The notes under the pieces were generated by a model that saw nothing but the letters and a program-made list of their open reading frames with translations, was not told the DNA's origin and ran no database searches. A stretch of DNA of 64,000 nt from Sphagnum compactum. Lineage: Eukaryota > Bryophyta > Sphagnopsida > Sphagnales. Position 1 is the stretch's first letter. Each line of letters starts with the position of its first letter. The stretch covers positions 5,456,001 through 5,520,000 of the forward strand of contig OZ234494.1 of assembly GCA_965153455.1 (NCBI GenBank), in the 5' to 3' direction. A program made the translations under genes and the position numbers. Positions 11,857-24,153 of the stretch are shown piece by piece.

Positions 11857-12647
11857 CAGTGTTGGGCGGTTCTCAAACTGGCTCTCAGGCCGGTTTTTGA
11901 AATGAGAATCGGTTGAGACTTGTACATGTGAGAACTGGATAGAGAACCGAATCCAAGTTATGAGATGCACAATAAACGGTCATGAGAATCGCCTCCCACG
12001 TTGTTTTCAAAAAGTTGGAGAACGGAACAGGTTCCCTGCTGGAACCTAAATTCTCTCAAAGGTATGGATACACTTAAGTCTCTTAAACGAGAGTTGGTGT
12101 AAACAGGCAGGGCCTGACAGACGGCGCAAGTAAAGTATCATTCATGACAGCTACTGCTGCCCGACCTCATTAATACAACACTTTTCCTCATTAAATTCTC
12201 CCTCTCCTTCGCTCCATTACTCCCCTGGGTTCATACTGTTCATTGTACCCAGTTCCCAGCAACCTTCTCCTCCAAGCAAAGCAAGCAACCTACAGCACTC
12301 ACCCATAAGACTTCCCCTCCACCTCCTCCCCCGCCCCCAAACACACAACTCTCCTTCACTCTAATTGGGAATTATAATTTGGAAAGGAAAGAAAATGAAA
12401 GAAAAAAAAAAAAAATCAAATTCGTCACATTTTTACTTCCTTGCATTTTGCATTAGATAACTGGATTGGGAGAACCGGGTTTAAAACCTGGTTGTTATTT
12501 TATTTGTGAGAACCGGTATGTCTAAGAATCAAACAAAATGAAAATGTTAAAAAATTTGATATGGTCCAGTCCAGTTCTCACTGACTGGTAAAATAAAATA
12601 AAATTCAAGAACCATTCTCAAAATTTGGTGAGAACCGCCCAACACTG
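11857..12647. mobile_element. Non-autonomous hAT element, about 790 bp
   Basis: Perfect 19-bp terminal inverted repeats: CAGTGTTGGGCGGTTCTCA at the left and TGAGAACCGCCCAACACTG at the right. Many GAGAACCGG-type motifs lie within about 250 bp of each end. The middle has a C-rich tract (12300-12345). The candidate 8-bp target duplication (TTTTCATC / GTTGGATC) matches only 5 of 8, so flanks have decayed or the ends have moved. Confidence 0.75.
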
Positions 12648-12655
12648 GTTGGATC

Positions 12656-13560
12656 CTGAACTTTTATAACCCATGGGTTTTAACCCTTCAATGTGCACCA
12701 GGCAAATGTTATAAAATATATATAGATCACAAGTTGTAGGAGAGTGACCTTCTTACTCTGTAAGATCTCTCCTCTTTTATTAAGAGAGATATTCATGATC
12801 AAAGATGACTGCCAATTACACTACAAATTATCTCCAACTGCTTTTCACTTATTGCCACTCAGCCCGCTCAGGGTCCTCTTTTCAATTTTGTGACATAAAG
12901 AATTTATGAATCTTTCCAAAATCTAGCAAAATTAGTTGAGTTTACACTATTAGAAAAAGACAATCCCAATCTTTGTGTCGACATGGCAACAAAACATTTG
13001 GAAAAAAACACTTATTCCAATGAAGTTGCACAAGCAACAATAAGACTATCTCGAAGAAACAGGTATCTAATGGTCTGGCTGTTGAGGCAGTTTAGAGGGG
13101 TGGAAGTGGGAGGTGGGCAAAACTTCAGATGATTCCACAGTACAAATTGTCCCTGCATTCATTGTCATTATACAGGGAACTTTTGATGAGGTCGTTTAAT
13201 GTACATTGTAACTCATGTTATGTCACCCCTCACCTAACTACTTCAATGCCAACATTGGAAACTCTTAGGTTTGTTACAGAGTACATGTCTTATGGATTAT
13301 TGAGAGTTTAGGATGCCCCAGCCATGATGGCCTGACCAAGAACAATTTTTGTCAGTTCTGGGTTCTAATCCAGTTTCCAAGACAAGTTTTGGGGAACTTG
13401 GAAATTGCAACCTTTTACATTCTAGATAGTAGAGAATTGTCACTAGAACAGAGCAAAAGAATTGGCCACTGGTTAAAACCAGTGTGGGGAGGGTATTTCT
13501 TTTTCCATGGGGTATTAATTGGGTATCAGATCGAATATATATGCATATATGCCTGTCAGA
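12656..13560. other. Intergenic DNA, no gene recognised
   Basis: AT-rich to mixed sequence without a conserved reading frame. A short block near 13315-13440 (GGCCTGACCAAG then GGGTTCTAATCC) faintly resembles the promoter boxes of a tRNA-derived SINE, but the first box is poor. Confidence 0.3.
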
Positions 13561-13568
13561 TTTAACAC

Positions 13569-14284
13569 CAGTGTTAGGCGGGTATCAAAACTTATACACC
13601 AGGTCAGGGTATCAATATTTTTATTAAAAAAGTTTAGTAGGTTCTCATGATGTTGATTCTAATAATTTAAGAACAGCCAATTATCGTTTGGTGGTTCTCA
13701 CTCACTAGTTATTATTTTTTACAAATAGAAACCAAAATTACAAACAAATTATTGATTTTATTTTTATTTTTAAAAAATTTTAAATCATCTTTATCAGTAA
13801 AGTAATGAAAACACAGCACCCGAACCCAGAGTTTGGTTATACATGAGGTGAGATTCTTAAAAAACTTGCAAAGATTAGCATTAAGGGGGGTTTGAAACTC
13901 ACTAAACTGAGTTTCATCCTATCTTTCATTTTTCTTGAGCGCCTCCACTGCTGCTACATGTATTTTCACTGCTCCTACCAGTACAACTACTATAATTAGT
14001 TTGAACCTTGTGCATTAAATGCACAACCTTGTTTAATGATTGTGCATTAAACCTTGTACGCTTTATCCTGAGAACCTGACCCGGGTAGAAAGTTTTTTCT
14101 CACCCGGGTCTCAGTATTTAATTTTTTCAGAATCCGGTTCTCAAATTCTCATGCAAGTGAGAACCAGTGATCAAGCGTTCAGTGACCATATCACAGAAAG
14201 CAATACCTTAAAGGTTTCAAATAAAGATAAACAGATGATAACCGAGTGATATTCAAAAGCATTTTTGATACCCACTCAACATTG
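13569..14284. mobile_element. Non-autonomous hAT element with perfect 8-bp target duplication
   Basis: Left end CAGTGTTAGGCGGGTATCA (13569) and right end TGATACCCACTCAACATTG (ending 14284) are inverted copies with few mismatches. Both flanks read TTTAACAC (13561-13568 and 14285-14292), a perfect 8-bp duplication typical of hAT insertion. GAACC/GGTTCTC motifs recur inside. The stretch 13926-14035 is a reverse-complement relative of the 83-bp minisatellite unit at 8089-8420. Confidence 0.85.
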
Positions 14285-14292
14285 TTTAACAC

Positions 14293-16230
14293 TTGCCCTC
14301 ACCTCATAATCAGTGATTTTAAATCATTTTTGTAACCAAACCCAACCTTGGTAGAATAACAATGCAAGGTGTTTTTCAAAAACTTGGATCGATAACCTTT
14401 TCATCCCTAAAAATATCACTATTGTGTTACTCAATAGTTGGATTGTAATTTTCTTTTAGCTTCAATGACAACTATGACAATCACCTTTTTAAAGTTTTGT
14501 TTTGCACTCTGCCTTCAAAATTTGTAATTGTATTATCTTTAAATTGCAAAGAAAAAAACTCTTTCTTGTTAGCTAAAAAGACTTAAGATTATTTGTCAAA
14601 GCCTAAAAGACCTGACTTTGTAGGACATTGTGAAATTCTCAACATGTGTTTTGAAAGGGGTCTTTTAAAAACCTTGATACAAAAACCTGTTTGTACTCGT
14701 CTGAATTTTGGTTAAAGAATTGAGCTTTTTACCTAGTTAATCACATGTGCTAACCCTTGCCCACACCTCATAATTTATTTATTTTGAGTTTCTAAGACTT
14801 AGACCCAAATGATTTTTTTAATCTCCTAAAAATTAAAAAAACAGACCCAGGCAAGTCTTTGAATTTTGTATTTTCAAATACCCAAACCCAACTATTTTCT
14901 CAAAAAAGAAAACTCGTCCAATTCTTACTTATCAAAGAAACCTTGGATTCTAAGAGTTTTTTAATTTCAAAGAAGCTCTAGTCCACTTCAAAACATAAAT
15001 GAATAAATCTTTTTGTAAGAACCTTGAGTCTAGTCGTGGCTCTCCACATTCCGAGACTCTTGGTTCTTCAAAAACTAGTTATGTTTGCCCATACATGCTT
15101 GATAAAAGCTAAAAATCATGTATGCATGTCTACTATCTTAAGGTAAAAACAAAATTTTACAATATAAAAGCCAACAACAATGCAAGCAAATTAATCAATT
15201 AAAAATTAATTTCATTATGATTTTTGTTATCAAATCTTCATCAAAACCTTATTGAATTTTCTAAATAACATCAAATTAATTCAAAACATTTATCTCAAAA
15301 AATAATTTTATATTAAATTTTAATTTATTTTTATATTGACATGTTCTATTTTAATCAATTCTTGCATAATCTTTCAAATCAATTTTTTAAGAATCTCATT
15401 TGAGTAAGATTTAAAGGAATTTTGTGGTAATTATTTTTATGTTTATCAAACAAATTTCATTTAAAAGTTTTGTCACATGAAATTTACATTTCATAATGAT
15501 ATGAACCTCGTGATAGAAAAAGGCAAATGACAACCCAAACATTCATATTTTGAGAAGAAACCCAACAAGTAGATGACTAGACTACCAAACAACCCATCAA
15601 ATGGATGGGTGTGGATGTATGCATCCAAAATCTACACATGCTCATCCATTAGCTTGATATAATTTTGATATAAGAAGGAACAAATCCCCAATTGTTTTCC
15701 AAAATATAGTTGTATTTCAACCTGGTACTTTTAGGTCTTCTCTTATGTCACAATATCCTTTGGACTAATTTTATGTGCATGGAGAGTGGCAGCTGCAAAC
15801 GCAACCCTTTAGATCCTAATTAAGTTCACAAAATTATCAACTCCATGATGTTTTCAGAAAATTTTCCAGAAGAATTTCAAATGAATTTTTTTTTAATCAT
15901 TTTATTCAAAGAAATATTTATTTTTAATTTATTTCCTCAAAAAAAATCAAAAAATTCTTCAAAAGATTGCTCTGCACAAAGTTTATGTAAGCTGAGAACT
16001 CTATTATTCTTATACAAAACAATTGACTACACTTGAAAAAATGAGAAAGAAAGAATGTCCATAAATTAATTCCATGTGAATGAGAAGCTGCAGCACATAT
16101 TGGGATCTGCAAATCATAAGAGACCCCAGTGTGAAGCCTGGGTCCCAAAATTTGACAAACCCAATCTTCAAAATATCTAAAGATCATGATTCTGGTAAAT
16201 TCAAAAGGGTTACTTAGATTCATGATCTTG
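14293..16230. other. AT-rich spacer, no gene recognised
   Basis: Long AT-rich DNA with no conserved reading frame. 14700-15060 has scattered CAAAGAA(A/C)C motifs and ends that may be eroded hAT remnants (for example AAATACCCAAACCCAAC near 14876). Confidence 0.35.
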
Positions 16231-16403
16231 CAGGAAGGAAATGAATTCAGACCCGCGTTTTTTTTACTGGCGAATTTCGCCAAATCCCTACCTGAAAAAT
16301 ATGATTTTGACCTATAGGAAGGATTTTCCATGAAAAAAATGGCTCAAATTCGCCAGATCTCGAAAAAAATTTCTACCAATCGCCAGATTTTTATTATTAG
16401 TTC

Positions 16404-16517
16404 CAGTAAGTAACCCAAAATATAGAAAGATTTTGATTTTTTCCTACTTCCATATTAGTACATGTGACCAAATTTGGCTAAATCACTTTGGAGATGAAGC
16501 CACCTTGGCTGCATCAC
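16404..16517. repeat. Member of a ~105-115 bp dispersed repeat (AGCCAAAATAT ... TTTGGCTAC)
   Basis: Shows CCCAAAATATAGAAAG, then CCAAATTTGGCTAAATC and CCTTGGCTGCATCA in the order seen at 57101-57205 and 61338-61441. This copy is the most diverged. A small non-autonomous DNA element is likely. Confidence 0.45.
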
Positions 16518-17089
16518 AAAATTGGAAAAAGAAACCGTGATTCGGATTACACATAATATAAGATCTTGATTCTCTGTGTTTACATTTAAGTACTTTTTTC
16601 ACTGACTTAATTTACAGGGAAACACCAATCGAGATAATGAGCTGCAGCACTTGGGAATACTGTTCTTTATCATCCCTTCATGCGTGAAGGTAGAATTGTG
16701 GTTCACGTGTAATGAGGAAAAATGATTGGCAGCTTCAGGAGCGGACCAGAAAGAAAGAAAGTGGTCATTCTTCTACTCACTCAGGTTTTCTCCAATAATT
16801 TCATGCATCAAGACGTCTGTAACGTCATTTTTGAAATGGTCACATGGATGCAGGGTTTTTTTTTCCAATTTTCTGATAATTTCGTAAATTTGGCAAAGTT
16901 TTTCACAACATGTGTAAATTTAGTTTCAAATTTTTACAGCACAAAAAATATATATATCCAAAACTTCCCCCAGTTTTTGGTCAAAAACTCTTCAAAATTT
17001 GTCGGCAGAGGGGAAAAAAAAAAGGCACAAAATTTGTAAGCAGAAATTAATGCACTAAATAATTTGCAAAAATCGTCATCATTATGAGT

Positions 17090-17950
17090 GTGCACGGTTT
17101 GTGGAATCCGTACATTTGGTAGCCTTTCGTGGCAGGCGGCGACAAAAGGCGCAAGATGCCAGCTTGGCGATAACAGGTAAATACGACAATATTCCGTTCT
17201 GCCACGCAAGCAAGTGGGGAAATCAAGTGTCACATCTGTTCGTTACCGCGCGGCACAGACGCACGAACGGCGCACGAACGGCGGCGCACGGCTTTTGTAC
17301 GATGATGATACGACAACAATCGATTTCGGAAGTGTGACCGTACGTACTCAGACGCCAGGCAATCCAAAATTGTCACAATGGAGATCGATTGAGAGATTCG
17401 TGGATGCGCCTGATCTACCGACACCTGCAAAATTCGACCATCTGTATTAATACTAATAAGTATATCATTAATGTACTAGGATTAAATTGATTAATCGGCA
17501 CGTGCAATAATTAGAAGGGATGTACCTTTCAATTGATTAGCCAATTGAACACCCGCAACCAACAAACGACCGGGCAGACGCACAGTTGGATGTTGCATTG
17601 ACGGCGACAACAAGAGCTGTCGTCAAGCTTTGACTGATGTCACCGTCCGCCGTATGCATTTGTGCGTGCGGAGCTAGATTTGACTTGCTTCCGTTGGCGA
17701 CAAAAACGAGGACTAGCGTCGCCGCCACTGGCAGCTTTTGGGACTTTGCGTTGGCGACAAAAAGGGGCACTATGGAATCTATATAGCCTCATCTGCACCC
17801 GCACGTAATGAATGATTCCAACTGCCTACTTGGATTTTGCGTTGGCGACAAAAGAGTAGAGCAATAGCCGGGCATCCTCTGAACGATGTCAAATTCAAAT
17901 TTATTTATTTTTAATTGACTCCAGGAAATGGGTGTTAATTATTTTTTAAT
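17090..17950. other. CpG-richer non-coding block (copy B) with repeated GTTGGCGACAAAA motif
   Basis: Counterpart of 1-1020. The motif GTTGGCGACAAAA appears three times (near 17691, 17745 and 17834), the best copy reading TTTTGCGTTGGCGACAAAAG. Another stretch, 17240-17295, repeats CGCACGAACGGCG. The conserved motif spacing across both copies suggests a regulatory or transposon-derived block; which one is not known. Confidence 0.45.
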
Positions 17951-19440
17951 ACGAGTGCCTAATTTTATCATCATGATCTCGTACGTTGTAGAAAACAAAT
18001 TCTCTTGACACTGAGTGTTAGAATTAAGATTAATCAGAGGACATGCAAAAAGTTTGCTCATCAGACGGCTCAGTAACAGTATCAGAATGCTCAATATTCC
18101 ACGTCCAGTTGCAGCCTAACGTTCTCCTCTTGATGACAAAAAAATTTCAGTTCCAAAATATCACTCACTAGCTCTGCATATCTAGGATTGCATGTATGCC
18201 TTTTCAGATCACCTGTGCTACGTCCCCATAGATAATCAATTGGGTTTGAACCTTGAAATCAGAAGGTGGAATGTGATGATCTGTACAGCTGCACAGGTGA
18301 GTGAGAGCCATCACACAAGGCTGCAAATTCTCCTGCAAATTTCATCAGATTGATTGATTAGGGGACCTTAATCACGTGTGCACAGCAGCTGAGAAGCTCA
18401 TCATATCTGGAAAGTGCATGCACAGCAAAATGCACGTACAAACGCTTTCCACACGAGTTTCCAAGATAACTCCCAACAATTACTGCACACAAACTTCAAA
18501 AACGTCTTTGGACGTACTTGAAAGTTGAACTAGGAAGTTGAATCCATCAAATCGTGAATCCTATAACTTGTAACTACAGCTTCGAGTGCTGCAGGAGCTA
18601 GGAGTCATGGGTATTGTGATAAAATTGATGCCCCAGGTGGACGGACTTCTGCAAATCTAAACAATGCATGTAGTGGAACACAACTATAAGCATTTTATAT
18701 ATGTTCTTCTACACTCTACTAGTGTTGATGATGATAGCACAGTGCATTAGTGCCCTGGGGTTCAGAACATAAGAGACAGAGCCAGAGATGGTTCAGACCT
18801 GGTGGTTTTAATATTGTTCTGGATTGAAGTAGCTGCAGTTTCTTCATTACCCGGAAGAGAATTCAGAAATTTCAGATTCACGTGATGATACAGTTTCTCT
18901 AAGTTCTGAGCCTTTTGCAACCGTGACTGTGCAGTAAGCATCTCCATAATTAATTGCAGTCACTAGTAGAAAAGAGAATGGAATTGAGATCTGCATCTAG
19001 CTAGACCAGAATCATGACCAACGACAAGTTCAATATCACCATCATTTCACACGGCAAAATTCAAAAACTATAGAGTCGGGGATTTGCATTACACCTGCAG
19101 TTGTAAGTCATGTGCTTTCTTGAGTTTCTTCTGCACATACTGAAGATGAAGAAACTGGAAAGCTACTGTGGTGCGAGAGTCAAGATGAATCAGCTGCTGC
19201 TGGGAACTCTGATCACACACTTATTACAAATTCCTGAGCTGCAGACCCAAGTCAAAGTTTCTGTCCAGAGCAAATGTCAATCATCTTCTAGCTAGTAGCT
19301 AGCTAGATAAAGGTCTGATGAAACATTCACCTCTCAGCTGGTTAACTCTTCCCTAGCCCTTGGAGATCGTTCTGAAACCGACCCACAGCACTCCCAGGGA
19401 ACCTACTTATTGCAAATGTTTTTTCTGTGTTTTTCTTCAG

Positions 19441-19835
19441 ATTTTCCAACCGGCATTAGTCATGACACGAATTCCTCAAGATATGGATCTTTCCAGAACC
19501 CACTTCCGGAAATCCATCATTGCAGCGAATGGGTACTTCTTCGCATCATGAACTATGGCATACACTTTGGGGTTGGATCACGCATTCCCGTTGTTGCTGG
19601 GACCATCTCCATGTGGGCGCAGAGCTTCTCGATCTTGCAGCTGAATACACAGACCATAGACATGAATCATCAGCTCATGATCCCGAAACTTGAAAGACAT
19701 GAAGTGGAGAATCATGAATTGAAGCATGAGCATTCAGACCTGCAATATTGCATCAGCAATTCCAGCTTCAACAGCGCCATTTGCTCCTTGTGCAACGCCC
19801 AGAGTTTCCGCATCTGTCCACACCAAAACACATAG
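19441..19835 (+). CDS. HD-Zip class IV-like zipper fragment (copy B, open frame)
   Basis: An open frame follows a strong acceptor (TTTTTCTTCAG ending at 19440) and ends at a stop at 19833-19835. Its C-terminal part reads LERHEVENHELKHEHSDLQ, then a serine-rich stretch and ICSLC. Spacing of leucines and the CxxC pair resembles class IV HD-Zip zippers, which normally follow a homeodomain. The preceding MWAQSF stretch could be a degenerate version of the homeodomain third helix, but that is weak. No START domain follows, because the AP2 gene's last exon begins 98 bases downstream on the other strand. Upstream exons could not be fixed. Could be a pseudogene or a short diverged protein. Confidence 0.35.
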
Positions 19836-19932
19836 AAGATGTGAGCAAAAGAAGTTCCTGATCATCTGCACTCAGTTGCACAGCTGTGAATCTGACATGT
19901 TTAGCTGCTGGTGTATTACATAGAGAAGCTCA

Positions 19933-22598
19933 TCATGGAACCACCCACAAGCTGAAGACATGATTGTCATCTGCAAGGGCCTCCTGCGCTAGGAGCTGCA
20001 GCTTGAACATACAATACAACCACTGGGGTTTGAAGGAAGAAATGTAGTTACCAATGGCAGTTTGCTGTGCAGTAGTGGGCAGCATACGCACAACACGAGT
20101 GTCAAGGATATCTTGAGCTACATGCACGTTGTTTTCAGCCATAGCCTTGTGGTAAACCGCACTGCACAAATCAATAAATCCAGAAATTGAAGCATCAAGA
20201 AGCTGCAGCATCTGGCTTAATACTACTAGGGTTTGAATCTGAGAGATTCAGATTCCACAGAAAATGCATGTGAGTTCACAACAAAGGTTCTCAAAGATTC
20301 TCATGAGGAAAATGATTGATGGGATCTTAGATTCGTATACCTGGCTGCTTCTTCTTCTGTGGCATACATGCCAGTGTACTGAACGTAGGGACTGCAAAAA
20401 AAGATGGAGATCAAGCTGAGACTTAGTCGTGACAGTACTCATTGGACTTTGCACAGCAGCAAGCTTGCAGCTTGCAGCATGCATTTGTGTGACCATGGAG
20501 ATCAGCATTTAATGATGATCAATAGTTCAGGGATGGAGTTGTTGGAATTATTCTTACCAATAGCCTCCAATTCCCCAACGATAACCCTTTTTGTAATGGG
20601 CTGCAAAGGTCCCATTTTCCATCTTTGTCACAAACGGGTATTTCAACACCGCACCAGCTGGTCCATCACTGTCTCGCTGCAGGAACTTCAGCATCTGGTT
20701 CTTGGTGAGATGCCTCAGCTGCAAAAAAACATTGTGCAAACCATTACCACGCAGAAACCTCAATCACAAAGCACCCATCTTCTTACAACCCCTAGAAAAC
20801 TCCAGACGCAGCATAACTTATGACATCTAGGGATCAATCGGAGAGAATGGTGGAGGATGGGTCTGACTTACCCTTGCAAGTCCAGCTTCGTACTGCTCGG
20901 CGGGTTTGAAATTGATTTTGTGCAGAAACTCTTGCACATTCAGCGCAAGAACTGCTCGATCAAAAGTCCTACAATGAATATCACCCAAGAATTCAGAAAT
21001 CACTCCAGACTTCAACTGCATTTTCAGTAATCATCAGGTGATGCTGCAACTTCCAGGTTTTGAACGAAGACCGTAGTCAAGCAGAAACAAGTACATAATA
21101 CATTCCAGCTTGAGCACATCAGGATGCATGCAGCAGCAACAGACCTATACTAAAAGAACCTGGACATTGCAAACATATAGAGCTCAGGGGTATACCTTGC
21201 AGCCTCTTCTTGAGTAGGGTATGAACCTATGTTCCAAGACAAAGCACAAAAGTCAACAGAGGATTTCACAGACAGTTAGACTTGCATTGTAGTGCAAGAA
21301 AATGTCCGGCCTCATGCATACTCAAATAGAACTCTCAATTGCAAAACATAGTTTTCTATGGCATTCTCAAACTGGAGTGAAGCAAGTCTTGAGCATGTAA
21401 GGGTGGATGGAGTATAAGAACAACTACCGAAATGCCGTTCAACTCCGCAATCCCTGCAACCACAAAACACACATGGGATTAGGTTTGGAATCATAATAGA
21501 ATCATGGTTACAGCTTCTCTACTGCATTATGAATGTCATGCAAGAAAACAAACTGTTCAGCAACACAGGATTGGAGAGTCTGTGGAGAGCTCACCAGAAA
21601 CGGGTTTCCCACCGACCAGTGTGCCGGTTGTAGACAACCCCTTGATATTGAGAGGTTACTGGCGGAAAACGTCGACGTCTCCTTGACTGCGATCTGCCGG
21701 CTTCGGCCGAATGTGCTCTGTTGATTGGGTTGATGACATTCCCAGCGACTCCTTGGGGGCATCGTCGTCGTCGTCTCCTTGCGTGTCTGCCGGTCGCGGG
21801 AGCTGCTCTGTTTGGGTGGTTGACATTAGTACCTGCAATGGCGACGGCTTCTGCAAGAACCGGCAGAACTGCTTCTTCCTCGTTCATGATCTCCTCCATG
21901 GGCGCATCGTCTAGGTCGTTATCCGGCAACTGCTGTTGCTGCTCCTCAGAGGCATTTTCAACAAGAGGCAACTGCACATCATGAGTACTCTGATCGACTC
22001 CATCACCTTTTTCTTCTTCTTGCACCGTGATGGTCAGGTGGAGCTGAAGTGCCAGAGTTTCATCAATATCGCCACCAGGTTTAGCTCTGTCAAGAACTTT
22101 TTCACAAGTTGCTGCTGCCATTGCAACTCGAGTTGGATGCACTTCAGGAGCGGGGACTAGATCGACATTGCCGGGGCTTGCAAGCTTGTACCTCGGAACG
22201 TGGAATCTCGACTTCTTGGAGGCAGGAGGATAGTGCTCCTTCTCATGTGGAGAGCTTGGCACCCAGTGCATGGGTACGCCCCATGCAAAACTCGGCAGCT
22301 CGTTGCTTCCAGGAAGATGCAGAAAAGTTCCATGAGGAGGAGGAGGAGGTAGTGCCGCCAATGCTTGGACAATATGAAGCCATCCGAGCTCCGCCGGCAG
22401 CTCTGGCCTCTCTACTGGGACCTCGCCCATGGGTGGCGGTGGCAGGGGGATGTAGATTTCTACCGGCGGAATTGCAAGAGTCCGAGCTGCTGCTGAGACC
22501 ACTGGAGGAGGAGGGTTCTGGTCCTCTGCGGCTTCTACCTGCACCTCCTCATCAGCGGCTGCTGCTAAAGGAAGCTTGTTCAGGTTGAAGTGAGCCAT
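19933..22598 (-). CDS. Divergent double-AP2-domain transcription factor, euAP2-like (seven exons, 532 aa)
   Basis: Predicted nuclear DNA-binding regulator. Exons: 22598-21595, 21453-21428, 21226-21196, 20968-20872, 20718-20558, 20391-20341, 20161-19933. All introns are GT-AG and the frame is continuous. Residues 5-10 (NLNKLP) resemble the DLNxxP repression motif at the start of euAP2 proteins. Residues 15-270 are acidic and proline-rich, followed by arginine clusters near 272 and 306 that could be nuclear signals. AP2 domain 1 (about 316-386) has SQYQGV, HTGRWE, WDCG, a SYPTQEEAAR strand and an INF-like end; WDCG is typical of euAP2 repeat 1. A linker like LTK..ML..LQR leads to a weak AP2 domain 2 (about 400-475), where the YRG triad is lost but GMYATEEEAA remains. 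The C-terminal 60 residues match copy A. Start chosen at MAHF because copy A begins there. No good miR172 site was found in the exons. Confidence 0.8.
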
Positions 22599-23150
22599 CT
22601 TTTTTCTTGTTGGATAGGAACTTGACAACGATGAGATGAGCACGAAAATCCACGGATAAAACTAGTAGAGAAGGAAGCTGCAAATCGTTCAGAAGCGAAG
22701 TTGGATATCTATCTTGTGAAAACCCAAAGAAAGTACAAGCTCGAGAGAAACTTTGCAAAGCTATGAACGATCAGAAACTGATGCTCATGAAACCAAAAGA
22801 AAATTCTAGCTTGACAAACTTTGCAAAAATACTAAACCAAGAACGATCAGAAAGGAAGATTGGGAAACACAAGCAAAGGAGGTAAGTCTAGCGTCTAGAG
22901 TTGTAAGGAAAGAAATAAGATCTGCGAACAATAAACAAACAAAAGGAGTAAAGAGCGAAAGAGAGAGAGAGAGAGAGACAGAGGAAGCACAAGCAAAGGA
23001 GGCAAGAGCGAAAGACAAGGAGGGAAGGAAGAAAGATCGGCAAACAAACGAAGGAGTGAAGAGCGCGAGAGAGAGAGAGAGAGAAAAGGAAGTTAAGGAA
23101 GCACAATAGCAAGGAAACGAAGAACCCTGTGTTTCCTAAATAATTAGGTG
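22599..23150 (-). promoter_or_regulatory. Pyrimidine-rich leader and putative promoter of the AP2 gene
   Basis: Read on the minus strand, 22855-23110 is a CT-rich tract with repeated CTCTCTCTCTCTTTCGCTCT and CCTCCTTTGCTTGTG units. It corresponds to 4930-5140 in copy A. The TATA-like sequence of copy A is altered here (TAATTATTTAGG near 23132). Reading frames through this tract are low-complexity artefacts. Confidence 0.35.
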
Positions 23151-24150
23151 ATGAACAACATTTCCAAAATGTTCCCAATTTCTTTGTCCAAAAATGACAA
23201 AATTTGTCAAACCATAAAAGCACTGCTCATCAGCATTCTTTTTTTGGTTTTTTTTGTTTTTTTTGTATCCTGCTGATGTCAACAGGAAACATGGGATTTT
23301 ATTTTTTTGGTCAACTTTCTGAGGTTTTTTTTTTTTCTGAAAATTTTTCACCACATTTTGACTGAGTCTTTAATGAATTGGGGAATTTCGATCATCAATT
23401 TTTACTATTTTGGTTCTAAATCTTTTGTGAGATGTGCACTAGTAAGTGATGCTAGTAGTGTTTTTTATTTTCAAGTTTGTGATCCACAAGGAGATTTAAC
23501 CACATTTGGATATAAACCAACTATCAGACTTGTAGAAAATGTATTAAAAAAAATTTATATACTAGCTACTCAAGCTTGAACAATGTGTAGATTCAACATG
23601 GCAATTTTTTAGAATCTTTTTTTATTTCTGGATTTTTTTAAAAGAGAATATTCAACAAAACAAATTTGCCAAATGATGAAAAGTCTCACGAAAAAAAACA
23701 TTGGATGCTACACCATAAGTCTGAAATGAAAAAACATTTTTCATCAGAGTGTGTAATCAGCATAACCATTTTGGCAAATGGATTTATAACCACCAACTAA
23801 ATCTTTAAACCACAAAGTTAATCTTGAAACTTAAACCCTAATGTCAAAACCTAAATGACAAGGACTAGAATAAAAGATTTTTTATCTATGAAACTTCTAA
23901 TGCCATGAAAATAGGAAGCAAGGTCCATGGAAGTGAATAGAGTTGGATTATGATTGCATATATTTCTAACAATTTAGTATTGGAACAATTTCTTTGATTT
24001 TTAATTCTCAAACATTCTAATTATCATCAAGATCACATTTAAAAGGTTTGATTTCATACTAATCATATATCACTGTCCATCATAAACCAAAATTTCAAAA
24101 CTCACACAAGATCCTTTTTATGGATACTTTAATGTCGTCACTATAAGAAT
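23151..24150. other. AT-rich intergenic DNA of copy B
   Basis: No coding signal. Aligns in part with 5240-5760 of copy A (for example the GATTTAACCACATTTGGATATA block near 23491). Confidence 0.4.
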
Positions 24151-24153
24151 GAA

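Noticed and set aside
13315-13440. Possible SINE head (GGGTTCTAATCC box)
   Set aside because: The matching A box is poor and no second copy was seen.
21591-22588. Plus-strand frames of 60-160 codons opposite the AP2 first exon
   Set aside because: They are antisense shadows of the real exon and are not conserved as protein in copy A.
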